Shown here: piece after piece, positions 34,285 to 43,673 of the stretch | Position numbering within the stretch: position 1 is the first letter of the stretch | Layout of the letters: each line of letters opens with the position of its first letter | Assembly (NCBI RefSeq): GCF_003625485.1 | Contig: NZ_RAIR01000007.1 | Span: 124,001 to 188,000 of the forward strand | Direction: 5' to 3' | Length of the DNA stretch: 64,000 nucleotides | Source: Butyrivibrio sp. CB08 | GTDB lineage: Bacteria; Bacillota; Clostridia; Lachnospirales; Lachnospiraceae | Notes under the pieces: generated by a model | Database searches by the model: none | What the model saw: the letters and a program-made list of their open reading frames with translations, nothing else | What the model was told of the DNA's origin: nothing | Translations under genes and position numbers: made by a program

Positions 34285-35316
34285 TCAAATCTTTTCCATC
34301 AAAGACTTAAATCCAAACTCCTTAAACTGAGCCACAGCCTTATCTTTATCGAACTTTATGCGGTAGTGCTCAAGCTCATCCGGAACTGGGAAGTCCCTGC
34401 GGATCTGTGCAAGCTCTTTTGACAAAAGAGCTATATCCCTGTATTCACAAAGTGGCTTCATGGGGCTTCTGGTGATCCCAAGCTCTTCTTTCCAGCTGCC
34501 AGCAAGGGCTTTGAGCGCCTTGTCATCTCCCGCCTCGTCGATAGCTTCGTAGATACCCTCAATAGTGTCATATTTAGCCAAAAGAGGTATCGCCGCACTG
34601 CTGACTCCCTTGACGCCCGGAATGTTATCGCTGCTATCACCCTGAATGCCCTTCAGGTCCGGAATCTGCTCAGGGCGGACGCCGTACTCCTTAAGGCAAA
34701 GGTCCGGAGTTACTTCAAAGGCTTTATCAGGAAGGCTTACAAGCTTCTTGTTCCAGCCGTACTCCGCACCGTATTTATTCTGAAGTTCCTCAGCGGTCTC
34801 CTGCTTGGTCTGGATCAGCCACACTCTTGTGTAATCGGACACCAGCTGAAGATAATCGTGGTCCTTGGTAATGATATAGGACGGGATCTCTTTTTCAAAA
34901 CGCGTAACCACGCTGCCTACGATGTCGTCGGCTTCAAACCTGTTATCGCTCATGACAACAAAGCCAAGCTCCCTTAGCATGTTCTCCATGTTCTCGAACT
35001 GCTCCTTGAGTGGCTCTGGAGTGTCGCCTCTATTGCCCTTATAATCCGGGTATTTCTCACGACGGAAAGTGTCCCTTGTCCTGTCGAAAGCAAACATCAT
35101 ATGTGTGGGCTTCTGCTCAGCCATGATCTTAAGGATCGTGCGCATCATGCCATACATGGCGTTGGTGTACTGGCCCTTGTCGTTGTGCATGATCTGATTG
35201 TAGAGCGCCACCTTCTTGTCAGGATCTTTTTCGAACAAAAGAGCTTTCGGAAGGTTTCCATAATAATTGGTTACCAGCATGGAGCTGCCATCTATGAGGA
35301 TAAATTTGTCGGACAT
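34285..35316 (-). CDS. Stand-alone 5'-3' exonuclease (Pol I N-terminal domain family)
   Basis: 343 residues. N-terminal LIDGSSMLVTNYYG, MFAFDRTRDTFRREKYPDYKGNR and EADDIVGSVV carry the acidic metal-binding residues of the FEN/Pol I 5' nuclease fold. A helix-hairpin-helix region follows (PDLKGIQGDSSDNIPGVKGV). No polymerase domain is attached. It probably removes flaps or RNA primers in replication and repair. Length fits a domain-only exonuclease of this family plus a short C-terminal tail. Good spacing from AGGAGGC to ATG at 35316. Confidence 0.9.
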   Translation of the reverse strand: MSDKFILIDGSSMLVTNYYGNLPKALLFEKDPDKKVALYNQIMHNDKGQYTNAMYGMMRTILKIMAEQKPTHMMFAFDRTRDTFRREKYPDYKGNRGDTPEPLKEQFENMENMLRELGFVVMSDNRFEADDIVGSVVTRFEKEIPSYIITKDHDYLQLVSDYTRVWLIQTKQETAEELQNKYGAEYGWNKKLVSLPDKAFEVTPDLCLKEYGVRPEQIPDLKGIQGDSSDNIPGVKGVSSAAIPLLAKYDTIEGIYEAIDEAGDDKALKALAGSWKEELGITRSPMKPLCEYRDIALLSKELAQIRRDFPVPDELEHYRIKFDKDKAVAQFKEFGFKSLMEKI

Positions 35317-35502
35317 AATGCCTCCTTAAATTTCATAGCAATATACCCATAAATCTTATCATTATATAAGTTTTGCAACAAGAAAAATGAGATGATGATT
35401 CTAAAATGTGCCTATTTTGTCAAACTTTATGCAAAATTTAGAGAATTGTTAGGAAAATGAGATAATTTTAGTCGGTAAAGCGTTATAATATTCATATGAA
35501 AT

Positions 35503-35510
35503 GCCGATAA
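35503..35510 (+). promoter_or_regulatory. Sigma-28 (SigD/FliA) -10 element of the chemotaxis receptor
   Basis: GCCGATAA is identical to the sigma-28 -10 consensus and lies 40 nt upstream of ATG at 35550. The -35 (consensus TAAA) at N15 is only TATA, so it is weak. The class of gene fits motility-sigma control. Confidence 0.55.
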
Positions 35511-35549
35511 TCATTATGATGATATTACTTATATTAGGAGGCGCCAAAG

Positions 35550-37190
35550 ATGAAGAAAGGTTTTTCAATTAAGTTAAGGATTTTATCATTCACAGTTCTG
35601 CCTGCTACCGTTATCACGATAGCTCTTTTGATCTGCGGTATCAGACTGATCAAGGGCGGAATGGAGCAGGAGATCTTAAAGGGACTTATGTCCTCTGCTT
35701 ATACCTATAAGGATATAGGTGTGAATGTTACATACCGTGAACCTGGAGACAACGAAATTGAGAGTAATCTGAAAAAAGATACTGGCTACGATTTCACCTG
35801 GTTTGACGGAGATACCAGAAAGAACTCATCCCTGGGAGCAAACGTAATCGGAACCCAGGCTGCAGATACTGTAATAAAGGCCGTAATTAACGGCGGTAAC
35901 ACTTTCTCTTCCACCAATACACAGGTCGCTGGAAAAGCGTATTTCGTTGCATATGTACCTGTTAAGGATGAATCCGGAAAGACAGTTGCCATGGCATTTA
36001 CCGGTGTTTCCAGAGAGTCTGTGGACGCACTTGTGGCAAGATCAACCAGTATCATGGTGATCGTTGCAGTTATCGTACTTGTTCTCTCTATCCTGGTTGC
36101 CATCTATCTTTCATCCGGAATGGCAGGAGCCATCAGAGAGATAAATAAGAGTATTGAGCACTTGGCAAATGGTGAATTCGTTCGTCCTGAAAAATATCTT
36201 GATAGAAGCGACGAACTTGGAGTAACACTTAACAATACAAATGGAGTTATTGATACTCTTGAGACTATAGTTGATAACATCAGACAGTCAGCAAGTTCTG
36301 TAAACGCTTCATCCACAGAGCTCTCTGACATGGCAGATCAGATTTCACACACAGCTGAAGACGTTTCAAATGCTGTACAGGAGATCGCATCCGGAGCAAC
36401 CCAGCAGGCAGACGAGATCCAGAATGCCGCAGACAACGTTGGAAGAATTGGCGATGCAGTTGGAAACGTACAGACATCTACTGGCGAGCTCGACAATCTT
36501 GCAGGCAAGATGAAAGAGGCTTCTGAAGTTTCAAGTTCATCCCTTGAATCCCTCAAGAGCTCATCTGCTGAGATGACAGCTAAGATCGACGAGATCTCAA
36601 CTACCATCCAGAGAACACAGGAAGCAGTTAACAATATTTCTTCAAAGGTTGAAGGAATCACATCCATCGCAACACAGACCAACCTCCTTTCACTCAACGC
36701 TTCTATCGAGGCTGCAAGAGCCGGTGAAGCAGGAAAAGGATTTGCAGTCGTTGCTGGAGAGATCGGTAATCTTGCTGAGAACTCAAGAATCATGGCAGAC
36801 GAGATCAGGAAAGAGATGGAGATCCTCCTTGAAGAGGCAAATGCAGCAGTTAGTGCAGCAGATGACGTTCGCCAGGGCAATCTGGATCAGCAGGAAGCTC
36901 TTGAAGGAACCATCACATCCATCAACGGAATGCTTGATGACATCAACTCCACAGTTGGCGGCGTAAAGAGCATCAGCGAAGGCGCTGACCAGTGCGAGAC
37001 AAGTAAGAATGCGGTTGTAGATACAATGAGTGCTCTTTCAGCTATTTCTGAAGAGAATGCAGCTTCTTCACAGGAAACTGGCGCTTCCATGCAGGAGCTC
37101 TCCGCAACAGTTACTACCCTCGCTGGCAATGCTAACGACCTCAAGAGCGTTGCAGATAAGCTTGAACAGGATCTGGCGTTCTTCAAATAA
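35550..37190 (+). CDS. Methyl-accepting chemotaxis protein
   Basis: 546 residues. Transmembrane helix 1 (about 13-35), extracellular sensor domain (~36-165, sCache-like), transmembrane helix 2 (~166-192), HAMP domain (~193-245), then a long coiled-coil signalling domain with the conserved tip [26 protein letters not shown] (near residue 370). GGAGGCG precedes ATG. The sensor ligand is unknown. Expressed from a probable sigma-28 promoter, so the organism is likely flagellated. No other chemotaxis gene is adjacent. Confidence 0.93.
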   Translation: MKKGFSIKLRILSFTVLPATVITIALLICGIRLIKGGMEQEILKGLMSSAYTYKDIGVNVTYREPGDNEIESNLKKDTGYDFTWFDGDTRKNSSLGANVIGTQAADTVIKAVINGGNTFSSTNTQVAGKAYFVAYVPVKDESGKTVAMAFTGVSRESVDALVARSTSIMVIVAVIVLVLSILVAIYLSSGMAGAIREINKSIEHLANGEFVRPEKYLDRSDELGVTLNNTNGVIDTLETIVDNIRQSASSVNASSTELSDMADQISHTAEDVSNAVQEIASGATQQADEIQNAADNVGRIGDAVGNVQTSTGELDNLAGKMKEASEVSSSSLESLKSSSAEMTAKIDEISTTIQRTQEAVNNISSKVEGITSIATQTNLLSLNASIEAARAGEAGKGFAVVAGEIGNLAENSRIMADEIRKEMEILLEEANAAVSAADDVRQGNLDQQEALEGTITSINGMLDDINSTVGGVKSISEGADQCETSKNAVVDTMSALSAISEENAASSQETGASMQELSATVTTLAGNANDLKSVADKLEQDLAFFK

Positions 37191-37209
37191 TCCATATCAT
37201 GACATAGTT

Positions 37210-37240
37210 AAAGCCCGGTGCTTTTGCATCGGGCTTTTCT
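37210..37240. terminator. Terminator after the chemotaxis receptor gene
   Basis: AAAGCCCGGTG pairs with CATCGGGCTTT (one G-U), followed by TTCTTAT. It lies between the convergent receptor and cytidylate-kinase-like genes. Confidence 0.88.
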
Positions 37241-37248
37241 TATACTCT

Positions 37249-37887
37249 TTAGTCGAATATATCCTCGCCGAAGCGAACCTTGCAGTGGGCTTTTATGGCT
37301 TCTACGCACTTTTCAAATCCCAATTTACTAGAATCCAGGCAGAGGTCGTAGTTCATGGCGTCTGTCCACTTCTGACCTGTGTGGTGCTCATAGTAAGCTG
37401 CGCGATACTTGTCCTCTTTGGCCATGAATTTCTCAAGTTCATCCTTGGGAAGGCTCTTAACCTTGGCTGCCTGCTCCACGAGGAAATCGTGTGGGGCATG
37501 AACGAATACGCTAAGAACGTTGTCGTAGTCCCTAAGCACAAAATCTGCTGCTCTTCCAACAACTACTCCGCTGGTGGTCTCAGCAAGCTTTCTGATGGCT
37601 CTTGCCTGGAATGCAAAGAGGTTGTCCTCTGAAGTAAATTCCTTGCTCTCAGGTCCGATTATCTCGCCGTTATACACCTTAACAGGGACCTTGAAGAAGA
37701 GACTGTTCCTCATCCTCTCATCGTTCTCAAGGAAAAGGCTCTCGCTGATACCGCTCTCTTCTGAAGCAAGCCTTATCAGCTCATTATTGTAATAGTGGAT
37801 ACCGAGGTCCTTGGCGAGCATCTCGCCAACAGTCCTTCCGCCACTTCCGTACTGTCTTGCGATTGTGATGACTATGTTACGCTTCAT
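37249..37887 (-). CDS. Cytidylate-kinase-like protein
   Basis: 212 residues. P-loop TIARQYGSGGRTVGEMLA at the N-terminus (GxxGxG variant) and a LID/NMP region (VVVGRAADFVLRDYDN) near the middle match the cytidylate kinase-like family of Lachnospiraceae, distinct from canonical Cmk. Essential NMP kinase function is not shown. The gene stands alone on the minus strand. Its true substrate is unknown; nucleoside monophosphate or small-molecule phosphorylation is the safest statement. Confidence 0.8.
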   Translation of the reverse strand: MKRNIVITIARQYGSGGRTVGEMLAKDLGIHYYNNELIRLASEESGISESLFLENDERMRNSLFFKVPVKVYNGEIIGPESKEFTSEDNLFAFQARAIRKLAETTSGVVVGRAADFVLRDYDNVLSVFVHAPHDFLVEQAAKVKSLPKDELEKFMAKEDKYRAAYYEHHTGQKWTDAMNYDLCLDSSKLGFEKCVEAIKAHCKVRFGEDIFD

Positions 37888-37918
37888 ATGCGCCTCCGTC
37901 TATCTGAATTAGTAGCTA

Positions 37919-37941
37919 AGCTCCCGCAGGATGCGGAGCTC
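37919..37941 (-). terminator. Possible hairpin terminator after livF
   Basis: AGCTCCCGCA and TGCGGAGCT form a 9-bp stem with one bulged C. It lies just downstream of the livF stop on the minus strand. It lacks a T-tract, so termination efficiency is uncertain. Confidence 0.4.
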
Positions 37942-37955
37942 GGCAGTTCTTGAAC

Positions 37956-38669
37956 TTACTCTCCAAGGTATGCCTTACGAATTGCTTCGTCATTAAGCAG
38001 CTCTTTTGCATCGCCCTCTTTGGCAATTGAGCCAGTCTCTAAAACGTAGGCTCTGTTGGCGATTGAAAGGGCCTTCTTGGCGTTCTGCTCAACCAAAAGA
38101 ACTGTAACGCCGTCCTTATTGACGTCCTCGATAATGCTAAAGATCTCGTTAACGAAGATAGGTGACAGTCCCATGGATGGCTCATCCATAAGGATAAGGT
38201 CAGGATGTGACATCAGAGCTCTTCCCATGGCAAGCATCTGCTGCTCGCCACCTGAAAGTGTTCCAGCAAGCTGATTCTTACGCTCTTCAAGTCTTGGGAA
38301 ACGCTTGTAGATGTTAGCAAGTGTAGCCTCCATCTCAGCCTTGTCAGCTCTTGTGTAGGCACCCATCTTCAGGTTCTGAAGAACTGTCATCTGAGCGAAT
38401 ACGCGCCTTCCCTCAGGCACCTGTGCCATTCCAAAGGTTACGATCTGATGGCTTGGGATCTTGGTAAGCTCATGTCCCTTATAATTAATTGTACCACCAT
38501 CTGCCGCGATCAGTCCCGACAAAGTATGAAGAGTTGTAGTCTTACCAGCGCCGTTTGCACCGATAAGAGCCACGATCTCGCCCCTGTCTACGTGAAAAGA
38601 GATTCCCTTTAGGGCCTGGATCACGCCATAATATACGGATAAATCTTTGACTTCCAAAATTGAACTCAT
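37956..38669 (-). CDS. livF: Branched-chain amino acid ABC transporter ATP-binding protein LivF
   Basis: 237 residues. Walker A GANGAGKTT, signature LSGGEQQML, Walker B LILMDEPSMGLSP and the H-loop region are intact. LivF-type N-terminus SILEVKDLSVYYGVIQALK. The frame extends 15 codons upstream, but AGAGG spacing points to ATG at 38669. A perfect hairpin, AGGTTC GACA GAACCT (38730-38745), lies in the gap after livG. It energises import together with LivG. Confidence 0.93.
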   Translation of the reverse strand: MSSILEVKDLSVYYGVIQALKGISFHVDRGEIVALIGANGAGKTTTLHTLSGLIAADGGTINYKGHELTKIPSHQIVTFGMAQVPEGRRVFAQMTVLQNLKMGAYTRADKAEMEATLANIYKRFPRLEERKNQLAGTLSGGEQQMLAMGRALMSHPDLILMDEPSMGLSPIFVNEIFSIIEDVNKDGVTVLLVEQNAKKALSIANRAYVLETGSIAKEGDAKELLNDEAIRKAYLGE

Positions 38670-38757
38670 ATATACCTCTTTCATAAGGAAGTTCTGCCTC
38701 GCTACGCTCACCATAACAACGTTCGAACTAGGTTCGACAGAACCTCACCAAGTTCTC

Positions 38758-39516
38758 TCAGCTTCCCAGATACGCAGTAATAACTTCCGGATTAGCCAGC
38801 ACCTCTTTTGTCTCGCCCTGGCAAAGAACTCTACCAAAGTTCAGCACTGTCAGCTTCTCACAGATTCCTGAAACCAGCTTCATATCATGCTCGATAAGAA
38901 GTATAGTCATATCAAACTCCCTGCGGACAAGGGCGATGGTGTCCATCAGCTCTTTTGTCTCGTTGGGGTTCATTCCGGCTGCGGGCTCGTCAAGAAGAAG
39001 GAGCTTAGGGCCTGTAGCCATGGCTCTTGCGATCTCAAGCTTACGCTGTTTCCCGTAAGGGAGGTTCGCAGCAAGAGTGTCCCTCTCAGCGTCAAGATCA
39101 AAGACCTTTAAAAGGCGCATTGCCTCAGCGTCCATCTCTTTTTCCACCTTGGAGAATCTTCCAAGATGAAGGATTCCCTCGAGGGCGCTGTACTTGAAGT
39201 GCTCTGAAAGACCTACCTTAACGTTGTCGATAACGCTCATGTTCTTGAAAAGCCTGATGTTCTGGAAGGTTCTGGCGATACCTGCGTGGTTGATCTCGAT
39301 GGTGCTCTTTCTTGTGATATCCTCGCCGTCAAGCCTGATGATACCTTCGTTTGGCTTGTACACACCTGTCAAAAGGTTGAAAACTGTGGTCTTACCGGCG
39401 CCGTTAGGTCCGATAAGGCCGTAGAGCTCGCCCTTTTCGATGGATATATTGAAATTGTCAACGGCGCGAAGACCGCCAAATGAAATGCTAAGGTTGTTTA
39501 CGTCAAGAAGTGCCAT
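38758..39516 (-). CDS. livG: Branched-chain amino acid ABC transporter ATP-binding protein LivG
   Basis: 252 residues. Walker A GPNGAGKTT, LivG-type insert NHAGIARTFQNIRLFKNM, signature ANLPYGKQRKLEIARAM and Walker B LLLLDEPAAGMNP. LSYG/LPYG instead of LSGG in the signature is normal for LivG. It is 2 nt after livM and forms a heterodimer with LivF. Confidence 0.93.
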   Translation of the reverse strand: MALLDVNNLSISFGGLRAVDNFNISIEKGELYGLIGPNGAGKTTVFNLLTGVYKPNEGIIRLDGEDITRKSTIEINHAGIARTFQNIRLFKNMSVIDNVKVGLSEHFKYSALEGILHLGRFSKVEKEMDAEAMRLLKVFDLDAERDTLAANLPYGKQRKLEIARAMATGPKLLLLDEPAAGMNPNETKELMDTIALVRREFDMTILLIEHDMKLVSGICEKLTVLNFGRVLCQGETKEVLANPEVITAYLGS

Positions 39517-39518
39517 AT

Positions 39519-40571
39519 TTAAGCCACCTCCTTTGCGCGTTTAAGGTTCAGGCGGCCGAAAGTTCTTTTCCTCCACTCGATAACCTTCGGTGACCAGTTC
39601 ACGATCATCATGACGATGAGCACGATTGAATAGATCAGCATTCTGTAGGTGTTGAGGCCTCTAAGGAGCTCAGGAAGCAGGTACAGGATGCATGCCGCAA
39701 TGACGCTGCCTCTGATGTTTCCGATGCCACCAAGTACCACGTATACCAGGATCATGATGGATGCGTTGTAGCCAAAGTACTGTGATGACGCCGTCAGGGT
39801 TGTGATGTTATGGGAGAAAAGAACTCCCGCAGCCCCTGCAATTGCAGCAGAAATGGTAAATGCCATCATCTTGTAACCTGTGATGTTGATACCTGTTGCC
39901 TCAGCGGCGATATAGTTGTCACGGATGGCCATGATAGCACGGCCGTCACGGGAATTAACAAGGTTCTGTACTACGAAAAGTGAGATGAGGAGCACCACGA
40001 TACCGATGGTGAAGTTGGCGTTGTGAGGTGTTCCTGTAATACCCATGGCACCGTTGACGATGATGTCTCCGTCCGCCTCCATGCCAAGAGCCATGCTGTC
40101 CTTCATGGAGAAGTGCACGCCCTTAGAATCGATTCCGATGTAAAAAGAGTTGATGACGTTCTTGATGATCTCGCCAAAGGCCAGAGTTACGATCGCCAGG
40201 TAGTCACCTTTAAGACGAAGAACAGGGATTCCGATAAGGAAGCCAAACAGCGCTGCGAAGGCAATTCCTATGATGAAAGCAATGATGAATCTTGGCACTG
40301 TTGGGATGCTGTTCTCTGTAGCTCTTGAAAAGAACGCACTTGTAAATGCTCCGATGCACATAAAGCCGCAGTGTCCGATGGATAGCTCTCCAAGGATACC
40401 TACGCAGAGGTTAAGGGCAACGGCGATGATAGCGTAATAGGTCATCGGTACCAGAAGGCCCTTCATGTGGCTTGACAGAACACCTGTCAGCATCAGGATC
40501 TCAACGATTATATAGAAGGCAAGGACAATGCCATATGTGATTAAGTTCTGTTTAGTGATCTTGTTTTTCAT
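39519..40571 (-). CDS. livM: Branched-chain amino acid ABC transporter permease LivM
   Basis: 350 residues with about nine membrane helices. Characteristic segments are NLCVGILGELSIGHCGFMCIGAF and IPVLRLKGDYLAIVTLAFGEI. A long loop between helices (about residues 155-190) is Clostridia-typical. It is the second permease of the heterodimeric LIV channel, between livH and livG. Confidence 0.93.
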   Translation of the reverse strand: MKNKITKQNLITYGIVLAFYIIVEILMLTGVLSSHMKGLLVPMTYYAIIAVALNLCVGILGELSIGHCGFMCIGAFTSAFFSRATENSIPTVPRFIIAFIIGIAFAALFGFLIGIPVLRLKGDYLAIVTLAFGEIIKNVINSFYIGIDSKGVHFSMKDSMALGMEADGDIIVNGAMGITGTPHNANFTIGIVVLLISLFVVQNLVNSRDGRAIMAIRDNYIAAEATGINITGYKMMAFTISAAIAGAAGVLFSHNITTLTASSQYFGYNASIMILVYVVLGGIGNIRGSVIAACILYLLPELLRGLNTYRMLIYSIVLIVMMIVNWSPKVIEWRKRTFGRLNLKRAKEVA

Positions 40572-40583
40572 GGCTCCTCCCCC

Positions 40584-41468
40584 TTATACCTTTTCCTGTA
40601 TCTGCTTGCCCAGGATTCCTGTTGGTTTTACAAGCAGCACGATTACCAGGATTCCGAACACGATGGCATCGGAAAGCTGTGATGAAATGTAGGTCTTGGA
40701 CAGGATCTCAACGATTCCAAGAACGAGACCGCCTATCATGGCACCTGGGATTGAGCCGATTCCTCCAAGAACCGCTGCAACGAAAGCCTTGATACCAGGC
40801 ATTGCTCCGGTGTATGGAGAAAGTGAAGGATAAGCTGAGCAAAGAAGTGCACCGGCAACAGCTGCAAGAGCTGAACCAATGGCGAATGTCAGGGCAATTG
40901 TCCTGTTTACATTGATGCCCATGAGAGCTGCAGCTCCCTTGTCCTCAGAAGCAGCCAGCATAGCCTGGCCCTGCTTGGTCTTGTTGATGAAAAGCTGAAG
41001 AGCAATGAGGATCACTACGCTAATGGCGATGGTCACGATTGTTACGCCCTGGATCTTGAGCTCTCCGCCTGCAAAGCTAAGGCCTTCCCAGTTAACTACG
41101 GATGTGAATGACTTGATATCTGCGCCGTAGATAAGAAGCGCTATATTTTCCAGAAGGTAGCTGACACCGATGGCAGTGATAAGAACCGCCAGAGGAGATG
41201 CAGCCCCTCTAAGAGGCCTGTAGGCCACGAATTCAGTTGTTACGCCAAGGACGGTGCACAGGACGATAGCCACGATAATGCCCACCACAGAATTGCCCGA
41301 CAGCGCTGCGCTGACAGAAAAGATAATGTAGCAGCCCACCATGATGAAGTCGCCATGAGCGAAATTCAGCATCTTGGCAATACCATAAACCATGGTATAT
41401 CCAAGGGCGATTATGGCATATATGCTCCCCAGACTTAGTCCATTAATGAGATAGGTTAAAAAACTCAT
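40584..41468 (-). CDS. livH: Branched-chain amino acid ABC transporter permease LivH
   Basis: 294 residues, about eight membrane helices. LSLGSIYAIIALGYTMVYGIAKMLNFAHGD at the N-terminus and FVAAVLGGIGSIPGAMIGG near the C-terminus are family signatures. It is the first gene of the permease block, separated from livJ by 193 nt with a hairpin, and 12 nt from livM. Confidence 0.93.
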   Translation of the reverse strand: MSFLTYLINGLSLGSIYAIIALGYTMVYGIAKMLNFAHGDFIMVGCYIIFSVSAALSGNSVVGIIVAIVLCTVLGVTTEFVAYRPLRGAASPLAVLITAIGVSYLLENIALLIYGADIKSFTSVVNWEGLSFAGGELKIQGVTIVTIAISVVILIALQLFINKTKQGQAMLAASEDKGAAALMGINVNRTIALTFAIGSALAAVAGALLCSAYPSLSPYTGAMPGIKAFVAAVLGGIGSIPGAMIGGLVLGIVEILSKTYISSQLSDAIVFGILVIVLLVKPTGILGKQIQEKV

Positions 41469-41562
41469 CCCGCACCTCCAAGTTAATATTATCTAATATA
41501 TGATAAACGAATTGTTCCGTTGCATGCAAGCATGTATGAATATTCCGCCTACAACAGAGAAT

Positions 41563-41592
41563 GCGAGGGATACCTTTGACAGCATCCCTCGC
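41563..41592 (-). promoter_or_regulatory. Hairpin between livJ and livHMGF
   Basis: GCGAGGGAT pairs exactly with ATCCCTCGC across a 12-nt loop. No T-tract follows on the minus strand. In LIV operons such hairpins attenuate or stabilise the livJ message so that the binding protein exceeds the permease; that role is inferred. Confidence 0.6.
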
Positions 41593-41661
41593 TGTATGAA
41601 AATGTTTAGTCGTTGTTAAATTGTTGAGTCAGCCGTTAGCTCTTTTGCCCGTAAGCAGAAA

Positions 41662-42825
41662 TTACTCAGCTGAAACGTATGTGCCGCCCTTGATTACAAC
41701 AGCCTTAGGCTCCTTGTTAGGCTCACCTGAAGCCTCCCAAGTCATCTTCTGTGATGTAAGACCCTTAGCTTCGATTTCAAGCATAGCAGCCTTAACTGCG
41801 TCGCAGATCTCTGATGTTGACTTGTCAGGTGTTACGCCAGCCTTCTCGATAGCTGCCTTGATGATGTAAACTGCATCGTAAGCGTCAGCTGCGAACTGGT
41901 TAGGAGTCTCACCGAACTTGTCGTTGTACTGCTTAACGAAGTTAACTGTAAGGTCATCTGTTGCATCAGCTGCGAAAGGAGTAAGAAGCATAAGTCCCTC
42001 AGCAAGTGATGTGTCGAAGTTCTCAACTGTAAGGATTCCGTCCATACCGTCTACACCGAAGAATGTAGGAGCGTAACCCATTGTGTTAGCCTGTGTAAGG
42101 ATAAGAGCTGCATCTGAGTAGTAGATAGGAAGGAATACGAGGTCAGCGCCTGCATCCTTAGCCTTCTGAAGCTGTACAGAGAAGTCTGTGTTGTTGTCCT
42201 GTGTGTAAGCCTCAGCTGAAACTATCTCGTAGTTCTTGCCCTCAGACTCCTGAGCGAACTTCTGGTAGATACCTGAAGAATAAACGTCTGAGTTGTCATA
42301 GATGATACCAACCTTAGTTGCAAGGTTGTGATCACTGATGTACTGAGCAGAAGCGATACCCTGGTTAGGATCTGAGAAGCATACGCGGAATACGTTGTCG
42401 TACTTAACGCAATCCTCAGCTGATCCTGAAGGAGTAAGCTGGAACATGTTGTCGTTCTTGGTGTTCTCTGAAACTGCGATTGAGCAAGCAGATGTTGTTG
42501 AACCAACAAGGATCTGCATACCCCAGTCCTTAAGAGTGTTGTAAGCGTTAACTGACTTCTCAGCGTTGAGCTCGTCGTCTTCTGACTTGTACTCGATCTG
42601 ATATCCGTTAATGCCGCCTGCTGCGTTGATCTCGTCAACAGCGATCTGAGCACCATTTACTACAGCGTTACCATAAGCTGCTGCTGCACCTGTGAGAGGT
42701 CCAATGGCACCAATCTTGAATGTGTCACTTCCGCCCTTTGCAGCGCCTGCGCCACATCCTGCAAGAAGTGAAAGAGCCATTGCTGAAGCAAGAACAGCAC
42801 TGAATACTTTTTTAGCCTTCTTCAT
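41662..42825 (-). CDS. livJ: Branched-chain amino acid ABC transporter substrate-binding lipoprotein LivJ/K
   Basis: 387 residues. Lipoprotein signal MKKAKKVFSAVLASAMALSLLAGC with lipobox LAGC. Periplasmic-binding-protein type 1 fold: FKIGAIGPLTGAAAAYGNAV at the mature N-terminus, then EIAAAGGINGYQIEY-type segments. It captures leucine, isoleucine, valine or related ligands outside and passes them to LivHM. It is the first gene of the operon, with AGGAGGACATTA before ATG. Confidence 0.93.
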   Translation of the reverse strand: MKKAKKVFSAVLASAMALSLLAGCGAGAAKGGSDTFKIGAIGPLTGAAAAYGNAVVNGAQIAVDEINAAGGINGYQIEYKSEDDELNAEKSVNAYNTLKDWGMQILVGSTTSACSIAVSENTKNDNMFQLTPSGSAEDCVKYDNVFRVCFSDPNQGIASAQYISDHNLATKVGIIYDNSDVYSSGIYQKFAQESEGKNYEIVSAEAYTQDNNTDFSVQLQKAKDAGADLVFLPIYYSDAALILTQANTMGYAPTFFGVDGMDGILTVENFDTSLAEGLMLLTPFAADATDDLTVNFVKQYNDKFGETPNQFAADAYDAVYIIKAAIEKAGVTPDKSTSEICDAVKAAMLEIEAKGLTSQKMTWEASGEPNKEPKAVVIKGGTYVSAE

Positions 42826-42938
42826 AATTAATGTCCTCCTCGATTTGTATATTTGTATACAATTATATATATTTCAAGTTTAATTAATTATAGTAAAAAG
42901 TCAATACTTTAAAGCAAAAAAGTGTTTGAAGATAAAAA

Positions 42939-42965
42939 AAAGCGTCTGCTTAACGCAGACGCTTT
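42939..42965 (-). terminator. Intrinsic terminator with the stop codon of the 166-residue gene in its loop
   Basis: AAAGCGTCTGC and GCAGACGCTTT enclose the 5-nt loop TTAAC, which contains the TAA of the gene on the minus strand. An A8 run on plus (T8 on minus) follows. Strong terminator. Confidence 0.92.
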
Positions 42966-43450
42966 GCTTCCTGTATCTTGTCGTTTACATCGCACAAAAA
43001 CTGGTGATTGTGCGGATCCGATATGAATTCCAGAAAATCTGAAGCCTCTCTGTTAGAGAGCTTCTGGCTGTCAGTTAAGTACGTAAATATCTCGTCTCTG
43101 CTCTTACCTTCACGCCTGAATCTGTCCACGATGTCGAACAGAACCATAAACCTGCGCATACGCACTCTCGTGTTAATCTGATGAAGTTCTATGATGATGG
43201 AAAGTACGATGAAAACCGCAAAAGAAGAGAAAACAAGAAATCCCACGCCATAGATTGTAAGCCCTAGTCGTAGATTCAGGACTCCAGCAGTGGTACCCGA
43301 TATTGCAAAAACAAACATGGAAGTAATAAGAATTACTAACCTTGCCTTATTTCTGGCTTTTTCAGTCAACTCCATGAAGCGAACAGCTAAGCCAAACACA
43401 ACGTAGAAAACCAGAGAAAAGGCAATCCCCGCATAAGCTAATGTAAGCAT
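42950..43450 (-). CDS. Uncharacterised membrane protein with three helices and a charged C-terminal domain
   Basis: 166 residues. Three helices at about 4-24, 38-62 and 66-92. The C-terminal ~75 residues are polar, with RMRRFMVLFDIVDRFRREG and a helical SNREASDFLEFISDPHNH segment. No family recognised. It stands alone between livJ and the DUF4234 gene, both in the same direction. The stop codon lies in the loop of its own terminator. Confidence 0.65.
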   Translation of the reverse strand: MLTLAYAGIAFSLVFYVVFGLAVRFMELTEKARNKARLVILITSMFVFAISGTTAGVLNLRLGLTIYGVGFLVFSSFAVFIVLSIIIELHQINTRVRMRRFMVLFDIVDRFRREGKSRDEIFTYLTDSQKLSNREASDFLEFISDPHNHQFLCDVNDKIQEAKRLR

Positions 43451-43614
43451 GAAGTTTATCCCCCTATAGAATAATTTTACGCTTCATGAAACATTATTGC
43501 AATCATGTAATAAACGTTAATTCATGTTCGTTTTCGCGTATATTAGGGGATTGTGAGGGACGCGGTGCGTGAAACGTGCAAAGTTGGTGGATACTGGGGT
43601 TAGGGGCATAAAAA

Positions 43615-43645
43615 CACCCCAAGATGGTAAGTCCATCCTGGGGTG
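43615..43645 (-). terminator. Terminator after the DUF4234 gene
   Basis: CACCCCAAGATGG and CCATCCTGGGGTG form a 13-bp stem with one mismatch around TAAGT. T5 follows on the minus strand. Confidence 0.9.
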
Positions 43646-43673
43646 AGATAGCTCTTTTGCCCAAAATATCTTA

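Noticed and set aside
35786-36880. Minus-strand ORFs inside the chemotaxis receptor
   Set aside because: Antisense shadows of a highly biased helical coding sequence, no RBS or motif.
42222-42656. 144-codon minus-strand ORF inside livJ
   Set aside because: Frame-shifted shadow, Ser/Thr/Leu-rich, no family.
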